A stretch of DNA of 64,000 bases from Xenopus tropicalis (Eukaryota; Chordata; Amphibia; Anura; Pipidae): contig NC_030678.2 in NCBI RefSeq assembly GCF_000004195.4, positions 64,351,378 to 64,415,377 of the forward strand, written 5' to 3'. The notes under the pieces are model-generated. The model was not told the origin of the DNA. It worked only from the letters and a program-made list of their open reading frames with translations, and made no database searches. Positions 25,003-35,480 of the stretch are shown here, one piece after another; the stretch's first letter is position 1, and every line of letters starts with the position of its first letter. The position numbers and the translations under genes are program-made.

Positions 25003-26110
25003 CAATCTTGTGAAAAAATATAAACAAATAGATATTAAAAAAACAACTAAGTTTGTTGGACATGATCAGTCTTTTTTAATGGCAGAGGGGTCTCCCATGG
25101 CGGGAGACAGTTAACCCAGGCCTGGCGGACTTTGGGACTTAAAGGACACCTATCACAATGATTTTTTCTTCCCCTGTTAAAGGTGCAGGCTAATTGGACA
25201 GCCCCCGCCGGCACTAGGAGCATGTAAGTGCATAATGAGCAATAGTGATGTGCGAGCTAGCCCGATACCTGTGGGTTGGGCCGACCTCAGCACATCACTT
25301 GCAGGTCTCGGGCTGAGCTCTTCCATTCCACCTCTCTGCCTGCAACCTAACACTTCCAGCTTGTGAATTTAAAGATGTGTGCCGGACATGCCCCATCCCT
25401 TTTGTAAAATCATTGCAGGGCGGGTGCGGGTCTATAAATAGAGTCGGGTCGGAAAGGGTTCAGCTTGGGAGTGGGTGGGTTAGGGTCGGTTTTTCTCAAC
25501 CCACACATAACTAATGAGCGGGACTCCCTACTCACTCATTTTGCACATGCATGTGACAAAGGAGCGGTGAATGCGACTCATCTGCCTACGTCACACATGT
25601 GCATAATAAGCAAATGAGTGAAGTTGTGGCACTCACTCTTTATGCCCATGTGTGTGCTGCAACACAGCTGCCCACACCAAGAGTAGCCTCCAGGTGTGGG
25701 CAGCCTAGAGCTGCAGGGGGCTATTTAAAAAAAACAAAAACCTATTGTCTCCCCCAACCAGTGATGGTTGGGGGAAACAATATCATCAAAATAAATGCCC
25801 AGTTGTGCTGCTGTGCCCCCTGCTGTCAGAGAGCTGCACAATTTAAATGGGAGGGTGGCTGCTAGGGTCCATACATGTTCTTTTACCTAAACAGATAGGG
25901 GAAGGACAAACCTCACACTCAATACTAGGCTCTACCGGGAGTTAAACTTCTATGACAAAAAGAGGGCACGGAAAGCTACGTAAGGAAAAGAACATGCAGG
26001 CACCCTAGCTCTCCTCCCTTCAGAATGTGCAACTCACCTACAGCAGGTGCTCCAGTAATCCAAGGTATTGCTTTATATAACACAGTCCCAAGACCCCATA
26101 TCGCTACTTA
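25003..26110. other. repeat-like sequence 3' of the candidate promoter
   Basis: GC-richer than the introns. It contains patches of direct and inverted similarity ('gacgcactcat'-type blocks around 25500-25640) that look like an old transposable element. No exon or known domain recognised. Confidence 0.4.
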
Positions 26111-26111
26111 C

Positions 26112-26270
26112 ACCTCCCGCAAAGCTGTTAACTGCAGGCTCCAAGCCTTACAAGTCTTACAGAAAATCACACCGCCTCAACTCTCATCACGCGAGACTAA
26201 CGTCACGACTACACGTAAGCGCAAGGACGTAAATGCCTTGTGGGAGTGACAAATCGACGTAACTCAGTCG
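26112..26270 (-). promoter_or_regulatory. cept1: candidate cept1 promoter and non-coding first exon
   Basis: The minus strand here has locally raised CpG, a CRE-like TGACGT (in 'tagtcgtgacgttag') and ETS-like CTTCCG. It also carries a strong splice donor, GTAAGT at 26111-26106, that could close a 5' UTR exon. The position, about 2.6 kb upstream of the first coding exon, and the need for an upstream exon make this the best candidate. It is inference; there is no transcript evidence. Confidence 0.35.
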
Positions 26271-26604
26271 GAAGCTGGTAGTTAGGTGGAGTAACTTTTC
26301 TCTCAGTTTCTTTTATTTTTGTGCTGGCGCCTGCTACATCTGTTAGAGAACAAAAATAAAAAAAATACATTTATTTTGTGTGTGTGTTGAAGTCATCAAA
26401 GCTATATATTTTGTGCATATTCCGGCAAGGTGAAAGTCCTCTTTTTAGGTTTTTTGTTTATTTTTATTTCAACGTTTATTGAACGTTGTCAGTTACATTC
26501 TCACACATGAATGAAGTCATATACAATGTAAATATCAAGGAAAAAAGTAATACAACATAAAGCATTTTAAATATTTAAAAAAGTAATGAAACATAGTAAG
26601 TTAG
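26271..26604. other. AT-rich spacer
   Basis: AT-rich sequence with homopolymer tracts. The right part (26440-26600) looks repeat-derived. Nothing supported. Confidence 0.4.
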
Positions 26605-27690
26605 CATACCTCCCAACATTTGAAAAATGAAAAGAGGGACAAAAAGTTTTGGTGCGCGCCCCAATTACCACACCCCATTTTTTGTAAAAATACTCCTTTT
26701 ATATAGATGAAATGGCGGGATCAGACGCAAATGTGCTATACCCTCATACTGTACTACCTAAGGAAAACAATATAGCAACTCCTACATTAAAATACAAATA
26801 TAGAGGGAAGGCAGTCAGTTATAAGTGAGTTATAAATATGTACCAGTTTTGCCCCCCATACACAGTAACCCCCCCCACACATTAGCCCCCCCATACACAG
26901 GAGCCCCATCACACACAGTGTCCCCTTTACACAGTAGCCCCCCCATACACAGTAGCCCCCTATACACAGTGCCCCCCCATACACAGTGCCCCCTATACAC
27001 AGTAGCCCCCCTATACACAGTAGCCCCCTATACACAGTAGCCGCCATACACAGTGCCCTCTATACACAGTAGCCCCCATACACAGTGCCCCCTATACACA
27101 GTAGCCCCCTATACACAGTAGCCCCCATACACAGTGCCCCCTATACACAGTAGCCCCCATACACAGTGCCCCCTATACACAGTAGCCCCCCATGCAATGC
27201 GAGACATTCATGGAACTATCCGGGACAGCGGGATGCGCCATGAAAAGTGGGACAGTTGGGGGGTATGTGTCTGCTATATTTTATGAATGAGCGATACCTC
27301 TTCCCCTTCATGCTGTGCTCTGCCAGAGATCCCTAGGAGTGAGAGATATATGTTGGCAGCAGCCTCTTCTGCCTGATAAAAGACAGAGCAGCCCCCTCAG
27401 CCCCTGACCCACTGAGCAGGAGAGGGATGCGGAGCCAATGCCAATAGTTAACCCTTGCCTGTCACAAAGGCTCCTCCCAGGACAATTAAACATCAAGGTA
27501 AGGCTGTGAGCTTGAGTGTAGCAGGGGAGATTGAAGAGTTAAGGGGACGGGGCTTTATTCCCTGGAGCAGGCACAGCAATCAATTAAATGGCAAAGCTGA
27601 AAAGCGGGACATCTAACAGTGAATCCGGGACAGCGGGAAGTGTCATAAATATCGGGACTGTCCCACTAAAAGCGGGACGGTTGGGAGGTA
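26605..27690. mobile_element. TIR element with internal minisatellite
   Basis: The ends are inverted repeats around 'cataCCTCCCAACatttg' on the left and 'gacggttgggaggtatg' on the right. 'gggac' motifs follow each end. A truncated relative begins at about 62515 with 'ataccttccaacatttcg'. The superfamily is not clear to me. The minisatellite at 26866-27190 lies inside. Confidence 0.6.
26866..27190. repeat. minisatellite, 13-17 bp unit
   Basis: About twenty copies of a unit like 'agcccccatacacagt' or 'gccccctatacacagt', with unit length varying by a few bases. The open frames predicted across it on both strands are artefacts of the repeat. Confidence 0.9.
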
Positions 27691-28454
27691 TGAGTTAGAA
27701 TTAAAAAAAAAGATACGTTCATCAAGTTCAACCTTAATGCCTATATATAACCTGCCTAGCTGCTAGTTGATCCAGAGGAAGGCAAAAGGCACTAATCTGA
27801 AGCCTCTATATTTTGCTGCAGAGGGGAAAAATTCCTTCCTGGCTTTTATGTCAATCAGACCAGCCCCTGGATGCCTACTTGCTCTAAGGGTTGCTTTTCT
27901 GGAATAAAATACCATTCTTTGTATATTTTTTCCTATTGATAACCATTGGCATTATGGGTGGTTTTTGCAGCCCGGGTGGCTACCCTAGTTTCCCTGCACT
28001 GGTAAAATTGGTGTGTTTGCTTTAGAATCTTCTGTAGTTTATATAATAAGCCGCTGTGTATCCATGGGGGCAGCCATTCATAGGAGAAAAGGCACAGGTT
28101 ACATAGCACGATCTAAGAATATAATGGTACTCTAAAGAGCTTATCTGCTATTTAACCTGTGCCATTTATCCCTATTTGAACTGCCTCTGTAGCTACACAG
28201 CAGCTTGTTATAAAACACAAAAGTAGAGTTTCTGAAGCCAACAGATTAGTTGTACCAGAGCAGGGCAACAGTAAGTTATATTTTAGTTACTTGCTGAACA
28301 ATTGGTCATGTTATAATTATTTTCACAAATCATACTGATTAGAGATCTTTTATATATCTGAGGCCCATTGGGCTCTAACATAGTCTCTCCATGGGCACCA
28401 AACTGAATGAAAGGCATTATACTTTTCGTGGAGAGATGCTATCAGCTCTTACAT
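27691..28454. other. CR1 3' tail scrap and MITE fragment
   Basis: At about 27700-27890 is a minus-strand CR1 3' tail (mirrored 'gttgaacttgatgaacg' and 'ttgatccagaggaaggc' blocks), matching 28820-29010. At about 28000-28290 is a fragment of the MITE family preserved at 55664-56105 ('catgggggcagccattca' block). Confidence 0.6.
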
Positions 28455-28815
28455 AAGGCTAATGCCCCATGGTGAAATTAGCTGCCCGCGGGTGACCAAT
28501 CTCCCTGCAATACCTTCCCACTAGCAATAATGTGAACCGCCGGTGAAAAGGCATACACATCGCTAGTTTTCCGGAAGTTTCCCTGATGAAGAAACTTTAG
28601 CGATGTGTGTGGCTTCCCACCGGTGGTTCAATTATTGCCAGTGGGACGGCATTTCCGGGAGATTAGTCGCACATGGTAGCAATGATTTTTACCGTGAACT
28701 GCTGGTGGGAAGGCATATACATCGTTAAGTCACTCAGAGTGACTGATTTAGTGATGTGTATGCCTTCCCACCAGCAGTTCACATTATTGCCAGTGGAAAG
28801 GCATTTAAGGGAGAT
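28455..28815. repeat. stacked inverted repeats
   Basis: At least two overlapping palindromes share arms around 'gccttcccaccagcagttcac' and 'acatcgctag', with centres near 28577 and 28725. Mirrored 'gggagatt' blocks sit near the ends. It is probably a non-autonomous fold-back element inserted into itself, related by the 'gagattagtcgc' block to the hairpin at 658-746. Confidence 0.6.
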
Positions 28816-30540
28816 TACATAGTAAGTTAGGTTGAAAAAAGACACACGTCCATTAAGTTCAACCGTAATGCCTATATATAACCTGCCTAACTTCTAGTTG
28901 ATCCAGAGGAAGGCAAAAATCCCCATCTAAAGCCTCTCTAATTTGCAGCAAAGGGGGAAAAATTTTCTTCTTAACTCCAAGACAGAAATCAGACCAGTCC
29001 CTGGATCAACTTGTACTAAGAGCTATAGCCCATAACTCTGTATTTCCTCACTTGCTAAAAAGCCATCCAACCCCTTCTTGAAGCTAACTAATGCATCAGC
29101 CAGTACAACTGATTCAGGGAGAAAATTCCACAACTTCACAGCTCTCACAGTAAAAAATCCTTTCCAAATATTTAGACGTAACCTTTTTTCTTCTAATCGG
29201 AATGGGTGCCCTCCTGTTAGTTGGAAGGATCTACTGGTAAATAAAGTATTAGAGAGATTATTACATGATCCCGTTGTAAGATTCTGGTAAAATATAGATA
29301 TATATTCTGGGCTCCTATATTTTATTAATCAATAATAAAACCTTTCTTTAGTAGAGGAAACAGCCTAATTAAGTTAGCATCTGGTTGTCTGGTCCAAACA
29401 ATAGGAGTTTCCTAATTTATGAAACAAAGGTACTGCTCTGGGAAAGGTTTGGTCACACCTAAACTCTAATTAACATTATCAAAGAGTCAAGGACACCGGA
29501 GCCAGCACTGAATGGATCCCTGGTGATATGCATAATCAGTTAGTTCAGGAAGGACAGATGTTGACTACATGACAATTTGCCTATCCAAAATGGAGGACGG
29601 GTAACTTCCTGTAACTGACTGGTATGTGCTAGCATCATTCAAATATACCAATCAGGAGAGACTTCTAGAAAGTTCTAGAATCCACCCCTCTCTCCTGTAT
29701 ATAGGTTGGCTTCAGTAGGGCATATGGAGACTCAGGGCCAGGAGAGAAGTGACCACCTTACCAGATCAGAGGGAATCCTGACATCACGGACCAGACACTT
29801 ATCAAACCTAAGGAGAGGTATACTTAGGCTGTATAATCTTCTAGAGTAGAGGTTTCATAGAGTGTGTTTATATGGTGTGGTGTGGGATTATTATTATTTA
29901 GGTGGTTGGGTCCCTGTGTTTCATTTGAGTGTATTTAGTTAAGTAAGTATTGTGTATATTTGTCGTATATTGTTTTGTATTACCCTTTTGTGTTATTGTA
30001 GTCTATTGTTTATCCATTTTATCTGCTTTATGATTTATGTTTATGTAAATATTTGTTTCCAATTAATATAAAATCATTTTTACACTTATTGTTCAGTGAT
30101 CTCTTTGCCACCCTATACTGTAGAACTTTAGTTATATTAATAATCTTACACCGTTATATACTTATACATAGTTATCATATCACCCCTTAAGCACCTCTTC
30201 TCCAGTGTAAACAACACTAATTTGACCAGCCTTTCTATATAACTAAGACTTTCCATACCCTTTACCCTTTGAGCACTGGAGACCAAAACTGCATGGCATA
30301 TTCTAGATGGGGCCTTACCAGCGCTCTGTAAAGTAGAAGAATGGTTAACCCCCTTCTCCCACGACTCTATACCCCTTTTTAATACAACTCAAAACCTTGT
30401 TTGCCCTTACAGTGCTGACTGGCATTGCTTTATACAGCCAAGCTGATTCTCTACGAGGACTCCAAGGTCCTTCTCCATTATGTATTTGCCAAGTGCAGTC
30501 CCATTAAGGGTATAAATGGTGAATAACTATGCTGGCATAC
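28816..30540 (-). mobile_element. CR1 LINE 3' end, split by a solo LTR
   Basis: Minus-strand translation gives VKGMESLSYIERLVKL and LFTLEKRCLRGDMITMYKYI from 30310-30165. After the insertion come GGHPFRLEEKRLRLNIWKGF, RAVKLWNFLPESVVLADAL and FKKGLDGFLASEE (29220-29050). The usual CR1 tail follows to about 28816. The reading frame is continuous across the insertion once one copy of the CCGT target duplication is discounted. This fixes the borders of the inserted LTR. Confidence 0.85.
29275..30150. mobile_element. solo LTR, 876 bp, with 4-bp target duplication
   Basis: Starts TGTAAGATT, ends AATCTTACA and is flanked by CCGT on both sides. A TATA-like 'ctcctgtatatagg' lies near 29695, and an AT-rich end is typical of an LTR. 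There is no coding capacity and no second LTR, so recombination removed the internal part. The TG...CA ends, the size and the clean interruption of the CR1 frame support an LTR rather than a DNA transposon. The parent family (Gypsy or endogenous retrovirus) cannot be told from the LTR alone. Confidence 0.75.
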
Positions 30541-31597
30541 TTTCAAAGTATGCCTTGGTAAAGCATAAAAGCAAAATGTAGGGTGGTTTCTGCTACATTG
30601 TTCACATGCTACATGTTCAGTATAGATGAATATTCACGTGAACATATATTTTTGAATTCTTTTTGTTAAGAGTGAAAAGAAATTTAGGGGGTGTTCCTAC
30701 CTAAGGTGGCATTGTATGGTATTTTTCAACATTCCATGCACATTAGGGGACTCAAGTTGTGTTATTAACAAGGACAGCCTATGCTTGCATAATTTTAGGG
30801 TATATCTCAGCACAGCCTATAAACAGACTTAGATCAATATTTCTGGTTAATTATACTTATTACAGGAGAATACATTTGGTGGCCTACTTTTAGTTTTTCT
30901 TCCTTCATTCTATTCTATAAATAGTGATTGGTGTTGTGCTTTAAAACATAAAAGTAAAGCTGGTGGTGCAGGGGCCACAAGTTTTAGTTAGTGAGTTAGT
31001 ACATACATACATTTGTAAACAGGCAACTCACAAATGTATAAAAAATCACTTTATTTTTACTACATATGTACAAAATTATATCGAATGTGTTGTGACCTCC
31101 AATACCCAAATACTGTTGTAAAATTTGCTTCATTAGCCATATAATGAAAAACTAAAATATTGCCCATCCGAATATCTAAAGTAAACAAAGATACACTACA
31201 TTATGCTTACTGTAAGGTAATTTAAGGAAAAGTCTTTGCTTGTGAATAAATAGATTAATGAATGAAGAGTATATCACATTGATGTCTATTGACATTTACA
31301 CAAATATTCCCATATAATCTATAATTTTTGTCATTTCAGCTTCTGCAAAATCAACATATTTACTGCATTTTATGTGGTGTATAGCCACAAAAACATTTAT
31401 CTAAGAAAGCCATATATTTTTGGAAAGTACGCATTCTCCCAAACTCAAAATGGGTACAGATGTCTTTCTACTCCAAACTACCAATCCTAAATTTGGCGAA
31501 ATTTGATGAAATTATGAAAATCACATCATAATCCAGTTTCCACTTAGCAGCATATTATCTCCCACATATCATTAGGTATCAAGCATATCAAACATTC
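30541..31597. other. intergenic, ancient repeat at right end
   Basis: Little is recognisable from 30541 to 31300. From about 31300 to 31597 is an inverted fragment of the repeat seen at 43.8-46.6 kb ('atatatttttggaaagta' and 'tctttctactccaaa' blocks), into which the next L1 inserted. Confidence 0.5.
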
Positions 31598-32590
31598 TTT
31601 TTTTTTTTTTTTTTTTTTTTTAAAGGTTTTTATTTTCATTTTCTTTACAAACATAACATAAAAGCACATTCACATATACAGTGTATAATGCCATGACCAT
31701 ATACGAGTATGCAATAGCAAGGACAATTGGATACAGTGGACATTGCCTGATCTAGTTACAGAGTCAAAATTAGGGAGGAACGTTATTTCCAGACACCCTG
31801 GTGTTATATCCTGAGATTCTCGCCAGAGTGTGCGTCTAACCAGGGTGACCATACATTCTCGAACTTATTTGGGCAGCCCCTAGCCAGGTATGTCAGCTTA
31901 ATAAGTGGGAGTCTAGAGTGGACCAGTTGTACCCACTGGTGGAGGTCGGGGGGGGGTAAGGGGTTAACCACTTCATTGTAATCACCTTTTTTGCATAGAA
32001 GTATAGTGATCTGAGTAGTTTTATTCAGAGGGACTAAGTCTTCTATAAGTCCCAGGAGACATACTTCTGGGGACAAAATACCTGGCAAGGGGATTTGTTC
32101 ATTTAAGTAGTTAGTTACCTCTGTCCAATATTTAAATATTGTGGGGCAGGTCCAAATTAAGTGGAAGAACCCAGCCTCTGTCATTTGGCATTTCGGGCAG
32201 GAGGCGTGTTGGTTTTTCCCCATAACCTTTAGGCGCATTGGAGTAATATATGTTTTGTGTATTATTTTAAATTGGACCATCTTGTCCTTAGTGGATATCA
32301 GAAAGCTGTATAGGTCATCTTTTACTTTTGCCCACTTGTCGTCATCAAGTTGGGGGATATCACCATCCCATTTACGCTTAGCTGTGTCAAATGGGATCCC
32401 AAGACTTGGTAGGAACATTTTGTATATTTCAGACACCAACTTTTTGGGGTTTGGGTCCCAAAGTCTTGTCTCAAAGGGGAGTTCTGCAACATTAATAACT
32501 TGGGAGCCAAATTGCGATATCATTGCATGGCGTAGCTGGAGGTACCTACTGTATTTATATAAAACACACAAAAAAAGGCTCAAAATGGAA
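31598..32590 (-). mobile_element. L1/Tx1 3' end, minus strand
   Basis: Starts at its poly(A) tail (24 T residues at 31598-31621 on the plus strand). The 259-codon open frame at 31804-32583 is the C-terminal part of ORF2. It has the zinc-knuckle-like CPKCQMTEAGFFHLIWTCP and ends in YLARGCPNKFENVWSPWL, the usual Tx1-type C-terminus. It is 5'-truncated in ORF2 near 32583. The long uninterrupted frame implies a fairly recent insertion. I could not find convincing target duplications. Confidence 0.8.
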
Positions 32591-32866
32591 AAAATTGGAA
32601 AAAATTCACAAACACAACACCATAATCGTGATTATTTAGCTGATACAATAAATATCTAAAAACTAATATCAGTATCAGATATTTAAAGTGCATAACTGTG
32701 CATGAAAATTTTTTTAATATATATATATCAGTAAACTTCTTTAGATATAAAGTGCTATTAATGCATCCTGGAGATATTGAGCATGTCCAAAACACCAAGA
32801 ACAATTACCATAGTTAAGAACCATAATAACCCATTTTCTATAATTTCATATAATTTGAAATTATAG
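32591..32866. other. left flank of the DIRS element
   Basis: AT-rich. At 32822-32838 a 17-bp block is the exact inverted copy of the right DIRS flank (43751-43767). Between it and the DIRS end lies an imperfect palindrome with 11-bp arms ('ctataatttca'). Confidence 0.6.
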
Positions 32867-32891
32867 AAATAACGGATTTATACTTACGTTA

Positions 32892-33025
32892 TTTTCCCTC
32901 AGTCCCGAAGGCAGCACTTACTAGAGTGATGACATCCACCTGGTAGGAAAACACCACACCCCCCAATTAATTACTCCACCCCCTCATCTCCTATAAGTTC
33001 CTCCGCTCCCCTCTAGCCCTCAGTG
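32892..33025. repeat. DIRS left inverted terminal repeat
   Basis: 134 bp, almost identical to the reverse complement of 43622-43756. They differ mainly at one spot: CAGTCCCGAAGG here against CACGTCCCTTGG at the other end. That difference lets the internal complementary region be assigned to one end or the other. Confidence 0.92.
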
Positions 33026-33090
33026 ATTTTCTCAAGCAATAAGACACATACACAATGCTGATAGAATATTTACTGTAAGGGAGGGATATT

Positions 33091-33178
33091 GTGCTGCCTT
33101 CGGGACTGAGGGAAAAGGAATTTACGTAAGTATAAATCCGTTATTTCCCTCACGTCCCTTGGCAGCACTTACTAGAGA
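33091..33178. repeat. DIRS internal complementary region
   Basis: A two-part block. 33091-33147 is complementary to the left terminus (carrying the CTTCGGGACTG variant). About 33141-33178 is complementary to the right terminus (CACGTCCCTTGG variant). This composite is the diagnostic circularisation template of DIRS elements. It lies downstream of the recombinase gene, as expected. Confidence 0.9.
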
Positions 33179-33196
33179 GAGTTGAGTAGCAGTACG

Positions 33197-34414
33197 TCAA
33201 GGGGGGGTATTTTTACAAATTGAATAAAGTACCGTATTTGCGAACGCCACTTCCCCAGGGGTACCTACGTTCAGTCGGTAATGCTCTGCAAATGTTCTGA
33301 AACTTGCCCACGAAGCTGTTCTACATATCTGGTCCACTGACACGCCTCCAACTTCTGCCTGTGAGGCTGACACTGCTCTGGTAGAATGTGCCTTGAGGTT
33401 TGGAGGTACTGATTTCCCTGAAGCAGAATAGGCTAAGGAAATTGCCTGTTTTATCCATCTGGAAATGGAAGTTTTTGAGGCACGCTTCCCCTTGTTCTTT
33501 CCCCAAAAGGAAACGAAAAGGTTATGAGATACACGAAAAGGTTTTACCTTGTTTAAATAGAACAAGACACATCTTTTGGCATCCAGTAAGTGTAGCTTTT
33601 CCTCCACTTTATTTCTTGGTTCTGCAAAAAAAGCTGGAAGCATGACTTCAAAGTTTCTATGAAAATTAGATGAGACTTTAGGTCTGAACAAGGGATCTGC
33701 TTTGAGGATGATCCTATCTGGAAAAACCTGTAGACACGAATTTTTACATGATAAAGCTTGCAGTTCTCCTACGCGTCTGGCTGAACAAACTGCCACTAAA
33801 AATACTGTTTTAATGGACAGATGATACAGGGAAGCTTCTTCCAAGGGTTCAAAAGGAACATTTTGTAAGGCTCTTAACACAATGTCTAAGTCCCAATTTG
33901 AAGTTAGGTTATTTGTCTTAGGTCTAATATTTTGAACAGCCCTGACAAATCTTTTGATCAATGGATGCTCCGCCAAGGATATGTTCTTGAAAGCTGATAA
34001 GGCCGCAATGTGCACCTTAAGTGTATTTGGAGCTAATTTCTTTCTAAAACCATCATGTAGAAAATCTAAAATGATTGACACTGGAACGTCTTCTGGAGTT
34101 AGTTTCTTATCTAAGCACCACTTCCTGAAACAAGACCAAATTCTTTGATACATTTTATTTGTAATTTCTTTCCTGCTCTGTAACAGAACTTCAATGACTG
34201 GTGAAGATATCCCTTGTGCTCTCATAACATCCCTTTCAGTCTCCATGCTGTGAGCTGAAGAGCTGCAGGGTTTGGATGCAAAATTGGTCCCTGGTGTAAG
34301 AGATTTTCCTTCACTGGAAGGAGCCAAGGAGGACTGACAGAAAGTTGGAGGAGGCTGGAGTACCAACTCCTTCTGGGCCAGGCAGGAGCTATTAGAATCA
34401 CTCCTGTTGAGCAA
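33197..34414 (-). CDS. DIRS tyrosine recombinase, intact frame (405 codons)
   Basis: Integrates the circular DNA copy of the DIRS element by site-specific recombination in the nucleus. An N-terminal SAM-like core-binding region (about residues 85-165: YQRIWSCFRKWC..., TLKVHIAALSAFK) is followed by the catalytic domain. All conserved residues are visible: Arg214 in ARRVGEL, His343 and Arg346 in HSTR, Trp369 in TASW and the nucleophile Tyr379 in FAEHYR. The true start is uncertain, because the first 80 residues are low in conservation and overlap no other domain. The frame has no stop or shift, unlike gag and RT in the same element, so a full-length recombinase could still be made if it were transcribed. 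Confidence 0.9.
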   Translation of the reverse strand: MLNRSDSNSSCLAQKELVLQPPPTFCQSSLAPSSEGKSLTPGTNFASKPCSSSAHSMETERDVMRAQGISSPVIEVLLQSRKEITNKMYQRIWSCFRKWCLDKKLTPEDVPVSIILDFLHDGFRKKLAPNTLKVHIAALSAFKNISLAEHPLIKRFVRAVQNIRPKTNNLTSNWDLDIVLRALQNVPFEPLEEASLYHLSIKTVFLVAVCSARRVGELQALSCKNSCLQVFPDRIILKADPLFRPKVSSNFHRNFEVMLPAFFAEPRNKVEEKLHLLDAKRCVLFYLNKVKPFRVSHNLFVSFWGKNKGKRASKTSISRWIKQAISLAYSASGKSVPPNLKAHSTRAVSASQAEVGGVSVDQICRTASWASFRTFAEHYRLNVGTPGEVAFANTVLYSICKNTPP

Positions 34415-34439
34415 AGTGCAACTTTCTTGATCACTCTTG

Positions 34440-35480
34440 CTAACATAAGGCTAGGCTGAAATCCCATGATTGGGCTAGAGCATCCACTGCTTCCTCGCCT
34501 TGGCCTGCTGTAAGGGAAAAAAATCTTTGATGCTTTGCATTGTACTTTGAGGCCATGAGGTCTATTTCTGGAGAACCCCAAACCTTGCAAATCTGAAGAA
34601 ATGTTTCTGGATCTAAACTCCATTCTCTGGGAAGTATCAATCTGCGACTTAAAAAGTCTGCTCTGATATTGCTGTGCCCAGAAATATGGCGTGCTAGAAT
34701 ACTTTTTAGATTTTTTTCTCCCCAGCACATGATCTTTTTTACTCTCATTCCCAGGTCTTTGCTTCTGGAACCTCCTTGGTGATTTATGTAGTAGGCTGTT
34801 GCCACATTGTCCGTATGTATTAGAACATTTTGGTCTTTTACAATAGTTTTGAAGGCAAGCAGGGCTCTCCATACTGCTTCCAACTCTAAGGAGTTTGCTG
34901 CCTGATGACTAATACCTTTTTCCCAGATTCCTTGCTCTACCAGATTTCCTAAATGTGCTCCCCAACCTTTGCCACTTGCGTCCGTTGTGATGACTAGGGG
35001 AGGAATTGTAAATAGGGATGAACCTTTTGAAAGATTCCTTGGGTGTAACCACCAAGTGAGAGATTTCTTTATTTCTGGTGGAACATAGAGTTTCCTTCTG
35101 AGTGATGCCTTCTGATGATCCCAAACTGAGTTTATATATCTTTGCAGATCTTACATATGGGCACGACCCCATGGAACTGCTTCTAATACTGCTGAAAAAA
35201 GACCCAAAATTTCTAACCCTTGCTTTATTGAAGAAAATTTTCTGTTTTGAAACTTGCGCACTCTGTCTCTGATTTTTTCCCTTTTTTCTGGAGGGAGGAA
35301 AATTCTTAACCTCCAAATCATTCCCAAAAATTTTATCTCTTTTGCAGGATTTAGATTGGATTTTCCCCAATTTATTAACCAGCCCAATGACTGAAAAACC
35401 TCTATTGCTTTGAATAGATTTCTTTGCAACACTAAATCGGTCTCTGCTTTTAGTAGACAATCGTCCAGATAAGGAATAAT
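34440..35480 (-). pseudogene. DIRS RT (3' part) plus RNase H
   Basis: Begins at the PLE junction with the RT catalytic motif PYLDD (FIIPYLDDCLLKAE). It continues through the RT thumb into RNase H: ITTDASGKGWG (Asp), LELEAVW (Glu) and IHTDN (Asp). The last two lie in the open frame 34440-34883. One in-frame stop (35153-35151, after GRAHM) separates RT from RNase H; otherwise the frame is open. The C-terminal end DFSLALC precedes the recombinase gene by 26 bp. The 5' half of the RT is 5.7 kb away at 41145-41861. Confidence 0.88.
35465..35480. repeat. PLE target-site duplication, left copy
   Basis: CCAGATAAGGAATAAT, identical to 41145-41160. On the DIRS coding strand it encodes Ile-Ile-Pro-Tyr-Leu and the first base of Asp, the catalytic YLDD motif of the RT. 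Confidence 0.9.

Noticed and set aside
26787..27047. Open frames on both strands encoding Gly/Tyr/Pro repeats
   Set aside because: They are translations of the minisatellite in a TIR element.
34909..35460. 183-codon open frame overlapping the DIRS RT
   Set aside because: Out-of-frame shadow; the RT and RNase H motifs lie in the other frame.
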